DNA of 44,060 nucleotides. It comes from an uncultured Lachnospiraceae bacterium. Lineage in GTDB: Bacteria; Bacillota; Clostridia; Lachnospirales; Lachnospiraceae. The notes under the pieces are model-generated. The model saw only the letters and a program-made list of their open reading frames with translations, searched no databases and was not told the origin of the DNA. Made by a program: the position numbers and the translations under genes. The stretch is taken from positions 1 through 44,060 of the forward strand of contig CAMZDG010000023.1 in NCBI GenBank assembly GCA_947305245.1, written 5' to 3'. Shown here piece after piece: positions 1-7,446 of this stretch; within the stretch, counting starts at the first letter, position 1; every line of letters begins with the position of its first letter.

Positions 1-382
1 GTGGACTAGACGGGAGTCGAACCCGTGTCCAAAAGCCCATTCCCTGTCCTTCTACTATCATAGTTCGTTATTTTGGAAGCCTGAAAGCTTCCTGTTCCCT
101 CCCCCGCAAGACAACGAACAAGCTTACGGGATCAGTAGCTTCATGGTACGCCCACGCACGCAAAGCTTAATGCGCGTCGTTTCTCACAATCATGATGCCC
201 CGACCCCACTGTGTGAGTGCAGTGGGCGAGACAAGCCGCCCTGGGGCGACGTCACTCACAGCTTACGCTGCGAATGCTAACTGAGTTTTATTATCAGCGT
301 TTATATTTAGGTTGTCATTTAACGCATGACGTGCGGATAGCTTCTCCAGCTGCAAGACCCCTGTCGAAACCTTTACTAGCCC
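1..382 (-). ncRNA. ssrA: transfer-messenger RNA (tmRNA), lacking only the last bases of its 3' CCA
   Basis: tmRNA enters stalled ribosomes with SmpB, supplies an alanine and a short reading frame, and tags the broken protein for proteolysis. On the minus strand the 5' end GGGCTAG (376-382) pairs with CTAGTCC near the 3' end. The third pair is G-U, the alanine identity element of AlaRS substrates. The T arm (GGGTTCGACTCCCG) and the 5' TTTCGACAGGGG motif are present. The tag frame ends at a TAA at 263-265 and reads NDNLNINADNKTQLAFAA; it ends in the LAFAA-type degron. The codons before it are GCG TTA, so the exact resume codon is not certain. The window starts at the first C of the 3' CCA. The partner gene smpB lies just upstream. 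Confidence 0.95.
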
Positions 383-425
383 TTAGAGAAATATATGAAC
401 GGGACAAATGCCCATATTCATCATA

Positions 426-454
426 AGTATATCGTTTTTTTGACTTTTCGTCAA
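426..454 (-). promoter_or_regulatory. sigma-A type promoter of ssrA
   Basis: On the minus strand TTGACG (449-454) and TATACT (426-431) are separated by 17 bases. Transcription would begin near 419, leaving a leader of about 37 bases to be trimmed to the mature tmRNA 5' end at 382. The independent promoter means the RNA can be made without reading through smpB. Confidence 0.8.
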
Positions 455-536
455 TAACCCTCTCGGGATTGTCCGAAGCAACATTAACCCGCTTGGGCTT
501 TTTACGCGGCTTCCTGCGGAAATGGCTAAGGCAGGC

Positions 537-1007
537 CTAGAATTGGTTCTTCACCTTGAATTCCTTCTCGGCTTCCCTCTGCTGGTCCTTCTTTGCGATG
601 CTCTCTCGCTTGTCATAGAGCTTTTTGCCCCTTGCGAGACCGATCTCCAGCTTGACCTTCCCTTCATTGAAATACACCTCAAGCGGAACCAGAGTATATC
701 CCTTTTCCTTGATGCGCCCCTGCAGCTTATTGATCTCCGCGCGGTGCAAGAGGAGCTTTCTGACGCGAAGCGGATCCTTATTGAAGAGGTTCCCCTTTTC
801 ATAAGGACTCACGTGCATTCCATAGACGTAAACCTCTCCGTTCTCGATCCGGATAAAGCTCTCCTTGATGCTGCACTTTCCGAGCCGCATGGACTTCACC
901 TCCGTGCCGTGAAGCGCGATCCCCGCCTCATAGGTCTCGTCGATGAAATAATCATGATATGCCTTTTTATTGTTTGCAACCAGCTTTCTTGGTTCTTTCT
1001 TACTCAT
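537..1007 (-). CDS. smpB: SsrA-binding protein SmpB
   Basis: SmpB is the protein partner of tmRNA: it binds the tRNA-like domain and mimics the missing anticodon stem and codon in the decoding centre. The 156-residue product has the family start ([15 protein letters not shown]), the conserved [11 protein letters not shown] and [11 protein letters not shown] stretches, and the basic C-terminal tail (residues about 130-156) that enters the mRNA channel. An open frame continues 19 codons upstream, but the ATG at 1005-1007 starts the conserved protein and has GGAGG about 12 bases upstream. That ATG overlaps the rnr stop (ATGAGTAA), so translation is probably coupled to RNase R. No clear terminator separates it from the ssrA promoter. 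Confidence 0.95.
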   Translation of the reverse strand: MSKKEPRKLVANNKKAYHDYFIDETYEAGIALHGTEVKSMRLGKCSIKESFIRIENGEVYVYGMHVSPYEKGNLFNKDPLRVRKLLLHRAEINKLQGRIKEKGYTLVPLEVYFNEGKVKLEIGLARGKKLYDKRESIAKKDQQREAEKEFKVKNQF

Positions 1008-2991
1008 CTTCCTCGTCCTCCGCCAAAGAAAAATCGATGGTTCTCGCGATCTCGTCGCATTCATCCACGCGGATCTTCACCGGCATGCCCAGCCGAAATC
1101 TTCTGCCCGTGGCTTCACCCACCATTTCACCGGACTTTTCCTCCAGGAAATAATAATCTCCCGGAAGCTTGGACACGTGGATCATGCCTTCCACGGTATT
1201 TAACAGCTCCACGTAAAGTCCCCAGCCGGTCACGCCGGAGATCACGCCGTCAAAGGTTTCCCCGATCCGCTCCTCCATGTACTGGATCTTCTTGAGCTTG
1301 TCCGTCTCCCGCTCCGCATCGTCCGCGCGGCGCTCCATCTTAGAGGAATGCTCCGCAACCTCCGGGAGGATCTCCCGATAATGCTGTTCGCGCTCCTCGG
1401 TCATTCTCCCGCGCAGATGATCCCGTATGATCCTGTGGATCTGCAGGTCCGGATAACGCCGGATGGGAGACGTAAAGTGACAATAATATTTGCACGCAAG
1501 GCCAAAGTGTCCGGTGCAGACGTCCGCGTACTTCGCCTGCTTCATGCTGCGAAGCACCATGCGGCTGATCATGGCCTCCTCCGGTGTCCCCTCGATCTTA
1601 TCGAGGAGCTTTTGGATCTCCTTCGGATGGATCTCACCGCTTCCCACCTTATTTCCATGCTTGTCCGTGGTTTTTAAGGAATAGCCCATGTTGCTGATCA
1701 TGGCGGAGAGCATTCGAAATTTCTCTTCCTCCGGCGCGCCGTGCACGCGGTAGACAAAGGGGCTTTCCATCCAGTAAAAATGCTCTGCCACCGTCTCATT
1801 CGCCGCCAGCATAAAGTCCTCAATGATCCTCGTTGCCTCATTTCGGTCATAGGGCCCCACATAGGTCGGCATCCCCGTCTCATCCAATAGGATCTGGCAC
1901 TCCGGCAGGTCAAAGTCAATCCCGCCCCTCTCCCTTCGCCTTGCTCGAAGAAGCCCCGCGAGCTGCTCCATCAGCCGAAAATCCTCCAGAAGGTATTCAT
2001 ACTTTCGATATTCTTCCCTCTTTACCGCCTCAGGGTCCTTCAGAAGATCCCTGACGGCCGTGTAGCTCATGCGTTCATCCACCCTGATCACGGACTCCGT
2101 GATCTCATGATCCACGATCTCTCCCTTGCCATTAATGGTCATCAGGCAGCTCATGGCAAGTCTGTCCGCCCCGGCATTCAGCGAGCAGATCCCATTACAT
2201 AGCGCATGCGGCAGCATGGGGATCACGCGGTCCACCAGGTATACGCTCGTGCCGCGCCGCCTTGCTTCCCAGTCGAGGGCGGAATTCTCCTGCACGTAGT
2301 TCGTTACGTCCGCTATGTGCACGCCGAGATGATAATTATTTCCGTCAAAGGAGACGCTGACTGCGTCGTCTAAGTCCTTTGCGTCCTCGCCGTCAATGGT
2401 GACCATTCGCACGCCGCGAAGATCGCGCCTTCCATGGCAGTCCGCCTCTGACACGGGCTTTGCCACCCGCGCCGCCTGATTTAAGACAGCCTCTCCAAAC
2501 TCCATGGGAAGGTCAAAACCCTTGACAATGGATAAAATATCCACGCCGGGATCCTTCTCATGTCCCAGGATCTCCACGATTTTTCCTTCCGGGCTTCGAT
2601 AGCCCGAGACGGGGTTACGGCTGCCATAGCTGGTCAGCTCCACCACAACCTTATGTCCATTCACCGCTCCCATGGACTGCTCCCCGGGCACGAATATGTC
2701 CTGTCCGAGCTTTGCATTGTCCGGGATCACAAATCCAAAGTGACAATTCTTTGCCTGATCGAAGGTTCCGATCAGCCTTGTAATTCCATGTCCCACGATG
2801 GAGACCACTCTCGCCCTGCGCCTTTGCCCATGCCTTGGCCCCTCCTCCGGGAGGATCTGCACCCGGTCCAGATGAAAGGCGTCCATGGTCTGCTCCGCAG
2901 GAATATAAAAATCCTCAGGCCATCCCTCGACTTCCACAAAGCCAAAGCCTTTGGAATGGCTGGTAAATATTCCTTCCAACACTTCCTTCAT
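1000..2991 (-). CDS. rnr: Ribonuclease R (3'-5' exoribonuclease, RNB family)
   Basis: RNase R degrades structured RNA from the 3' end and removes nonstop mRNA released by trans-translation. The 663-residue protein shows N-terminal cold-shock domains ([16 protein letters not shown] near 15-30, [19 protein letters not shown] near 84-102) and the RNB catalytic stretch. In that stretch D200, D206, D208 and D209 match the four metal-binding aspartates of the family. A C-terminal S1 domain follows ([16 protein letters not shown]) with an acidic tail. It is shorter than many homologues because the usual N-terminal helix-turn-helix extension is absent. It lies between secG and smpB, the usual Gram-positive order. 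Its ribosome site is weak. Confidence 0.95.
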   Translation of the reverse strand: MKEVLEGIFTSHSKGFGFVEVEGWPEDFYIPAEQTMDAFHLDRVQILPEEGPRHGQRRRARVVSIVGHGITRLIGTFDQAKNCHFGFVIPDNAKLGQDIFVPGEQSMGAVNGHKVVVELTSYGSRNPVSGYRSPEGKIVEILGHEKDPGVDILSIVKGFDLPMEFGEAVLNQAARVAKPVSEADCHGRRDLRGVRMVTIDGEDAKDLDDAVSVSFDGNNYHLGVHIADVTNYVQENSALDWEARRRGTSVYLVDRVIPMLPHALCNGICSLNAGADRLAMSCLMTINGKGEIVDHEITESVIRVDERMSYTAVRDLLKDPEAVKREEYRKYEYLLEDFRLMEQLAGLLRARRRERGGIDFDLPECQILLDETGMPTYVGPYDRNEATRIIEDFMLAANETVAEHFYWMESPFVYRVHGAPEEEKFRMLSAMISNMGYSLKTTDKHGNKVGSGEIHPKEIQKLLDKIEGTPEEAMISRMVLRSMKQAKYADVCTGHFGLACKYYCHFTSPIRRYPDLQIHRIIRDHLRGRMTEEREQHYREILPEVAEHSSKMERRADDAERETDKLKKIQYMEERIGETFDGVISGVTGWGLYVELLNTVEGMIHVSKLPGDYYFLEEKSGEMVGEATGRRFRLGMPVKIRVDECDEIARTIDFSLAEDEEDE

Positions 2992-3030
2992 TTTATCTTT
3001 CTAACTCCATATTCTACAAAAAACGCGCGA

Positions 3031-3060
3031 AAAAAAACACCCTTTTGCAAGAGTGTTTCT
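3031..3060 (-). terminator. Rho-independent terminator after secG
   Basis: Read on the minus strand the sequence forms an AAACACTC / GGGTGTTT stem around a TTGCAAAA loop, followed by eight T residues. It lies 5 bases past the secG stop and about 40 bases before rnr, so rnr is presumably reached by partial readthrough. Confidence 0.75.
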
Positions 3061-3065
3061 CTTTT

Positions 3066-3305
3066 CTAGATGATGTTCAGGTTTAACACAATCGTCAATG
3101 CCAGGAAGAAGAACGCCAAAACCTTGGTGATCTTTACTAACATTCCTTCCATGGAACGGCCCTTATTCTTACCCCAGTAAGTTTCAGCCGCGCCGCTGAT
3201 GGAACCAAGGCCCTGTGCCTTGCCCTCCTGCATCAAAACCAGAATCACTAAAGCAACACTCACGATAATATATAAGATGGATGCGATCAATCTAATTACA
3301 CTCAT
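3066..3305 (-). CDS. secG: Preprotein translocase subunit SecG
   Basis: SecG is the small subunit of the SecYEG channel and assists protein export across the cytoplasmic membrane. The 79-residue product has the two expected hydrophobic helices (about residues 3-20 and 56-75), joined by the conserved loop LMQEGKAQGLGSISGAAETYWGK-like segment with the QG-LG-GA-E-GK pattern. The frame is open further upstream, but the ATG at 3303-3305 has AGGAGG seven bases upstream and gives the normal family length. It has its own promoter (3337-3365) and a terminator, and leads the rnr-smpB-ssrA cluster. Confidence 0.95.
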   Translation of the reverse strand: MSVIRLIASILYIIVSVALVILVLMQEGKAQGLGSISGAAETYWGKNKGRSMEGMLVKITKVLAFFFLALTIVLNLNII

Positions 3306-3336
3306 TTTCTTACCTCCTAAATTGTAAGCGAATGTT

Positions 3337-3365
3337 ATTGTATCACATTGTTCTTGCGATTTCAA
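3337..3365 (-). promoter_or_regulatory. sigma-A type promoter of secG
   Basis: TTGAAA (3360-3365) and TACAAT (3337-3342) on the minus strand are 17 bases apart, about 25 bases before the AGGAGG of secG. Confidence 0.75.
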
Positions 3366-3417
3366 CAGTTTTTTGATATGATGAATACAATAATTTCCAG
3401 TCAGCGAGGATCCATCC

Positions 3418-3915
3418 ATGTTTTTCGAGCGTTTTTATCCCCATCACGAAGCGGAAAGTGCTTATTCCATAGAGTATCCCCTTCTTTATGAGCAGGGGAA
3501 GCGCGCCGTGATCTTCGACGTCGACAACACCTTAGTCCCCCACGGCGCTCCCGCCGATGACCGGGCGAAGGCCCTGTTTGCTTCCCTTCATGAGCTAGGC
3601 TATCAAACCCTCATTCTCTCGAACAACAAGGAACCTCGCGTGAAATCCTTTAGTGATGCCGTGGAAAGCCTTTATATCTTCAAGGCAGGGAAGCCCGCGC
3701 GCAAGGGCTATGAGCTTGCCATGAAAAAGCTTGGCAGCACGCCCGAGACCACGATCTTCGTCGGCGACCAGCTCTTCACTGACGTCTGGGGCGCCAAGAA
3801 GGCCGGCATCACCACGTATTTAGTAAAGCCCATCCATCCCAAGGAAGAGATCCAGATCGTGCTAAAGCGTCAGCTCGAGCGCATCGTCCTTCACTTCTAT
3901 CATAAGGGCCATTGA
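3418..3915 (+). CDS. YqeG family HAD-type phosphatase
   Basis: This is a haloacid-dehalogenase superfamily hydrolase of the YqeG/GEP4 group. Relatives include phosphatidylglycerophosphate phosphatases, but bacterial YqeG substrates are poorly defined. The 165-residue product has the nucleophile motif with D34, D36 and T38 (FDVDNTLVP), the second-motif serine in ILSNNKE, a lysine near AGKPARK, and the late acidic motif GDQLFTD. It is transcribed away from secG across a short divergent intergenic region (TACAAT at 3386-3391 is a possible -10 box with no convincing -35). It ends 3 bases from the stop of the convergent gene at 3919. The YqeG assignment is firm; the reaction is not. Confidence 0.85.
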   Translation: MFFERFYPHHEAESAYSIEYPLLYEQGKRAVIFDVDNTLVPHGAPADDRAKALFASLHELGYQTLILSNNKEPRVKSFSDAVESLYIFKAGKPARKGYELAMKKLGSTPETTIFVGDQLFTDVWGAKKAGITTYLVKPIHPKEEIQIVLKRQLERIVLHFYHKGH

Positions 3916-3918
3916 TCG

Positions 3919-4593
3919 CTATTGCCTGTCATAATATTTCTTCCCGCCGCTCGGGAGGAAATAGGTTCGAATATACCCATCCTTCGAGACGATCACGAAC
4001 TCATTCGTCTCCTCGAGATAATAGACGTCGTCCCCGTCTTCCTTCTCCGTCTTATGAAGCGCGCTCGGATTCGCAACGACTGCAGCAGCCGCTGCTTCAT
4101 ATTCCTGCGCGGAAGCAAATCCCATTTCCTCACCATGCTTCTCATAATGCTCATTTAAGAGCTTCTTACTCCGGAATTTTAAGTTCGAAGCGGCCGGCGT
4201 CGGCGTCGCCGTCTTTTCTGGTTTTGGCGTTGCGGTCGGCTTTGCTGTCTTTTCTGGCTTCGACGTTGCGGTCGGCTTTGCAGTCTTTTCCGGCTTTGGC
4301 GTTGCGGTCGGCTTTGCTGTCTTTTCCGGCTTCGGCGTTGCAGTAGGCTTTGCTGTCTTTTCCGGCTTCGGTGTTGCCGTTGGCTTCACCGTCGCCTCCG
4401 GTTTGGCCGTTTTCTCGGGCTTTGGCGTCTTTTCCGCCTCCGTCGTCTCTAACTCTACCAGCGTCTGTCCGCTCTCCTCCGGCGTCTGCATTCCAAACAG
4501 CCGATCAAACAGCGAAGACCTGACAAAGAGGACGAATGCCATAAGCAAAACGGCTGCGACCACGCTCAGCACCGTCTTATTTCGTTTATTCAT
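3919..4593 (-). CDS. Membrane-anchored Lys/Pro-repeat protein with small C-terminal domain
   Basis: The 224-residue product has an uncleaved-looking signal anchor (hydrophobic residues 8-25 after MNKRNK). A Thr/Glu-rich spacer follows, then a stalk at about 57-134 made of a 12-residue unit (PKPEKTAKPTAT) repeated four times in full plus partial copies. A compact C-terminal domain occupies 135-224. That domain contains NEHYEKHGEEMGF, an Ala-rich helix and DGDDVYYLEETNEF followed by SKDGYIRTYFLP. The His-x3-His-Gly and late DG-IRTYF pattern recalls C-terminal domains of bacterial polymorphic toxins with a ribonuclease-like fold; this is from memory and not tested. No toxin delivery signal is visible. 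Its ATG overlaps the stop of the upstream CPCC gene by 8 bases, so the two are probably co-translated. Function unknown. Confidence 0.75.
   Translation of the reverse strand: MNKRNKTVLSVVAAVLLMAFVLFVRSSLFDRLFGMQTPEESGQTLVELETTEAEKTPKPEKTAKPEATVKPTATPKPEKTAKPTATPKPEKTAKPTATPKPEKTAKPTATSKPEKTAKPTATPKPEKTATPTPAASNLKFRSKKLLNEHYEKHGEEMGFASAQEYEAAAAAVVANPSALHKTEKEDGDDVYYLEETNEFVIVSKDGYIRTYFLPSGGKKYYDRQ
4192..4425 (-). repeat. In-frame 36-base tandem repeat coding for a Lys/Pro stalk
   Basis: A 36-base unit encoding PKPEKTAKPTAT recurs in register, with single-base differences mostly at third positions and one Pro-to-Ser change. Copy number is likely to vary between strains through replication slippage. 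It lies wholly inside the gene at 3919-4593. Confidence 0.85.
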
Positions 4594-4846
4594 CTTCCAT
4601 CTCCTCCAGGAACGGATCCCTTACGTGCTTTCGGTACCGCTCTTCGCAGGCGCCAAACTCCTTGAAATTCCTTCTGCACTCCGTCAGGGACAGCTCATTC
4701 GCGCCGCCTTCCAGCTCCGGGTCGCTCTCCTGCACGGGATCATCCTCCCAAAAGCACACCGGACAGATCTCATACACTCCGACCTCCGTCAGCGTATGAT
4801 ACCCGCAACAGGGGCACTTGAATTTTGGAAAACACTTCTCGGCCAT
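4586..4846 (-). CDS. Cysteine-rich CPCC family protein
   Basis: The 86-residue product matches the small CPCC family. It has a CPCCGYHTL knuckle near residues 11-19 and a second pair in EICPVCFWEDDPVQ near 27-40, together giving a likely zinc site. The family-typical GGANELSL and RRNFKEFGACEERY segments follow. The biochemical role of CPCC proteins is not established. GGAGG lies seven bases upstream of the ATG. The gene's stop overlaps the start of the repeat protein by 8 bases, and a zinc-ribbon protein is encoded just upstream, so three adjacent genes include two predicted metal-binding proteins. Confidence 0.85.
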   Translation of the reverse strand: MAEKCFPKFKCPCCGYHTLTEVGVYEICPVCFWEDDPVQESDPELEGGANELSLTECRRNFKEFGACEERYRKHVRDPFLEEMEDE

Positions 4847-4894
4847 ACTCCCTCCAAAGCGAAACGCTCCTTTGCGAAACCAAGGGCTCGTACG

Positions 4895-6199
4895 CTATTT
4901 CGCCGCTTGCTGCTGCTTGGGCTTTTGCGTCTTTTCGGTCTTGCTGTAAAGGAAATTATCCTCACGCCGTCCCAGCTTTACGGAATTCTGATTCATGTAT
5001 GCCTTTGCCGTCGTCTTCTTATGCACTGTGTTCATGGCAGCTTTTAAGCTGGAGACGCGGATCGCGGCAATGATCAGTGCTGCGATGATCGTACCAATAA
5101 TGTTTCCAACGGAGAATGCGCCCATCGCAAGTCTCAGGATCAATCCTACGGCCACTAAGGAAATCCCGCCAGTCACGGCGAATTCCTTCGTCGCCTTGCC
5201 CTTGTCAATGGGAAGGGAGCCTACCATCTGCCCCGTCTGTCCGTTGATGCCGAACACATAGCTATTCCCCTCATACTGGGTCGTCATCATCCAAACGGGA
5301 AGCATTGCATACTCCGCCTTAGCATCCGACAGTCTGATCTGTTCCGAGGTGGCCTTCACCTCTTCATATTCCTTGACTTCCTCGCGCAGTCTGTCGCGGA
5401 AGCTATTCTCCACGCGCTCATTCGCCCTGGGCCTTGCATCGGGCTCCTGCACGTCATAACGGTCCGCAAGATAGCCGCTAAAGTAAGCCGCATCATATTC
5501 CACTGCCTTCGTTAAGTCAAAGGGCTCTAAGGAATCCATAATGGCATCATCCATCTTCGTGGAAGCATCCACGGGGATGCGCTGGAAATCCATGTTGCCG
5601 CTTCGGATCATGCGATAATGATCCTTCTTTACGTAACGATAGTCATTGTCTTCCCATCTCTGCGACTTCACGCCTTCGTAGAAGATCGTGCCGTCCGCAT
5701 GGCAGCTGTACAGCCAGAAAGGTACGTACAGGCCCGTGATGGAATCGATCCTGTTCTTATTGGCAAAGGCATCCGGAAGGAGCTTCTTGCCCTTTGTAAA
5801 GCCATTCAGCGCGTCCTGCGCCTTCTCCTTCGTCACCATGAAGGGAAGCACCACGTCAGGCTTATACATGCCGTCAAAGGATGCCTTCACGATCGTAAAG
5901 TTACCGCAGTAAGGGCATTCCGTTGCCGCCGTGTTCTCATCTGCGACCATCTCCGCGCCGCAGGCGCTGCAGCTATATCCCTGCACCTTGCCGTCAGGTC
6001 CGGTGATTACGGAGGAGGAAGAGGTTTTCCAGTTCATCTCAGAGCCCGCAGCCATCTCTTCCTTTGCCTGCTGCTCTGCGCGGATCTGTTCCACGGAAAA
6101 GGTGGAATCACAATACTGACAAGTCATCTGCTGCGTCTCGCCGTCATATCCAAGTCTTGCCCCGCAGCACGGACACTGAAACTGACTAATGTCTTTCAT
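4895..6199 (-). CDS. TFIIB-type zinc-ribbon membrane protein
   Basis: The 434-residue product begins with two zinc ribbons: CPCC...CQYC within the first 40 residues and CSAC...CPYC near 75-100. A large soluble region with aromatic motifs follows (LYVPFWLYSC, MLPVWMMTT), then a hydrophobic region at about 341-384 holding one or two membrane helices and a basic tail. Related proteins are annotated only as zinc-ribbon proteins, and no enzymatic motif was recognised. The frame is open 25 codons further upstream, but the ATG at 6197-6199 begins the conserved part. It ends 48 bases before the CPCC gene, so they are probably one transcript. Confidence 0.75.
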   Translation of the reverse strand: MKDISQFQCPCCGARLGYDGETQQMTCQYCDSTFSVEQIRAEQQAKEEMAAGSEMNWKTSSSSVITGPDGKVQGYSCSACGAEMVADENTAATECPYCGNFTIVKASFDGMYKPDVVLPFMVTKEKAQDALNGFTKGKKLLPDAFANKNRIDSITGLYVPFWLYSCHADGTIFYEGVKSQRWEDNDYRYVKKDHYRMIRSGNMDFQRIPVDASTKMDDAIMDSLEPFDLTKAVEYDAAYFSGYLADRYDVQEPDARPRANERVENSFRDRLREEVKEYEEVKATSEQIRLSDAKAEYAMLPVWMMTTQYEGNSYVFGINGQTGQMVGSLPIDKGKATKEFAVTGGISLVAVGLILRLAMGAFSVGNIIGTIIAALIIAAIRVSSLKAAMNTVHKKTTAKAYMNQNSVKLGRREDNFLYSKTEKTQKPKQQQAAK

Positions 6200-6287
6200 C
6201 CTTCGTACCCCCAAATTATATTTTGCCACAGCCCATTGCCGTTTGCGCCGCCCTAATGTTATCTGCCCAGGCAACGCCCACTTAATT

Positions 6288-6316
6288 ATTTTATCATATT
6301 TTTCCCGGGATGGAAA
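6288..6316 (-). promoter_or_regulatory. Possible promoter of the zinc-ribbon/CPCC/repeat-protein genes
   Basis: TTTCCA (6311-6316) and TAAAAT (6288-6293) on the minus strand are 17 bases apart, giving a leader of about 85 bases. The -35 box is weak. It overlaps an inverted repeat (GGGATGG / CCATCCC) downstream of the adenosine deaminase stop, which lacks a T run and so was not called as a terminator. Confidence 0.45.
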
Positions 6317-6354
6317 CCTTTTTATTCCAGCCCATCCCTGAAGGCATTTTCCTT

Positions 6355-7446
6355 TTATTCTTCCAGCCCTAGCGTTCTTCTCAGCTCTGCCTTGGTGCTC
6401 TCGGACGTAAACGCTGCATCCACGGCATTGCTCAAAGCCTTCCGCTCCTGCTCCGGAGTCATCCCGAACTTTTGCTCCATATAGGCATATTCCTTCGCGA
6501 GCGTCGTCCCCTCGATCCCCATGTCATCCGTGTTCAGCGTGACCTTGATCCCGTCCTCCAGGAAGGAAAGGAGCGGATACTCATCCATGTTCTCCACGGC
6601 TTTCGTCTGCCTATTGCTGGTCGGACACATCTCCAGTGTCACGCCCTTCTCCTTCACAAGCTGCATGACCTCCGGATCCTCCATGATCCGAACGCCATGC
6701 CCGATCCGCTTTGCGCCATACTCTATGGCGAGCCTGACGCTCTCCGCTCCGTCCGCCTCGCCCGCATGGATCGTAAAGGGAACGCCATACTCGGCCGCGC
6801 GCGCAAAGAGCACCCGGTAATTCTTTGTCGGGAACAGCGCCTCCGCGCCTGCCAGATCTATGGCAACGACTCCGCCGTCCTTCACCAGGTATTTCTTGGC
6901 GAGCTCCAGCGTCTCGTCATTTTGCGCTTCATTTCCCTCGCCGCGCATGCAGCAAAGGATCAGATTCGCCTTCAGCGTCGTCTCCTTCAATCCCTCCAGC
7001 GCCGCGCAGATCGCATCCTCCTGCGTCATGCCCTGATCGGTATGAAGCTGCGGTGCAAACCGGATCTCCGCATAGATGACGCCCTGCGACTGTATGTTGT
7101 CGGCAATGAGATGCACGGCTTCTCGAAGCCCTTCCGGCGTCTGCATCAGTGACAGCGGCAGGTCAAAGCATTCCAAAAAGTCATTTAAGCTCTCACAGTC
7201 CTCCGGAACCGAAAGAAGCCGTTCCAATTCCTGATCGTCCTTCGCAGGCAACTCGATCCCCTGAAGCTTTGCCAATTCCTTCGCAATGGACACCGTAACC
7301 GCGCCGTCCAGATGAAGATGTAGATCGATATATTGCTTTGCGTACCCCATGCCCTGCTCCTTTCCTTTGCAACCCGCCATCCCTAAAGCCGCAAACAAAA
7401 CAAAAACTATCGTGACCATCCGTGCCATAATTCTATTATTTTTCAT
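6355..7446 (-). CDS. Adenosine deaminase with a lipoprotein signal and an internal start
   Basis: Adenosine deaminase converts adenosine or deoxyadenosine to inosine. The 363-residue product carries the metal and catalytic residues: H43 and H45 (DLHLHLDG), H227 and E230 (HAGEADG), H250 (RIGHG), D307-D308 (NTDD). Unusually, the enzyme is preceded by a basic start, a hydrophobic stretch (11-22) and a lipobox ending in C26 (MAGC), so the long form should be lipidated outside the membrane. M33, at 7348-7350, is where a normal cytosolic enzyme would begin, and AAAGGAG lies six bases before it, so a 331-residue cytosolic form is also possible. The upstream ATG overlaps the rlmD stop (ATGA). Enzyme class is firm; localisation is inferred. 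Confidence 0.9.
   Translation of the reverse strand: MKNNRIMARMVTIVFVLFAALGMAGCKGKEQGMGYAKQYIDLHLHLDGAVTVSIAKELAKLQGIELPAKDDQELERLLSVPEDCESLNDFLECFDLPLSLMQTPEGLREAVHLIADNIQSQGVIYAEIRFAPQLHTDQGMTQEDAICAALEGLKETTLKANLILCCMRGEGNEAQNDETLELAKKYLVKDGGVVAIDLAGAEALFPTKNYRVLFARAAEYGVPFTIHAGEADGAESVRLAIEYGAKRIGHGVRIMEDPEVMQLVKEKGVTLEMCPTSNRQTKAVENMDEYPLLSFLEDGIKVTLNTDDMGIEGTTLAKEYAYMEQKFGMTPEQERKALSNAVDAAFTSESTKAELRRTLGLEE

Noticed and set aside
383..536. An in-frame open stretch of about 70 codons after the smpB TAG, rich in Lys and Arg, running through the ssrA promoter into tmRNA
   Set aside because: SmpB already ends at its family-typical basic tail, and the stretch covers a strong promoter and structured RNA. 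No ribosome site or start codon supports it, so it is probably a chance open frame.
3961..3990. A GGTTCGAAT motif resembling a tRNA T loop
   Set aside because: No matching acceptor stem, anticodon arm or CCA region. It lies within the coding end of the gene at 3919-4593.
4192..4425. Regular 36-base repeats considered as a CRISPR array
   Set aside because: The units are contiguous without unique spacers, stay in frame and encode a Pro/Lys stalk. The same reasoning excludes the 33-base repeats at 28906-29037.
6296..6345. GGGATGG / CCATCCC inverted repeat after the adenosine deaminase gene as a terminator
   Set aside because: There is no T run after the stem on the minus strand, and it overlaps a better-supported promoter, so it is left as an unassigned hairpin.
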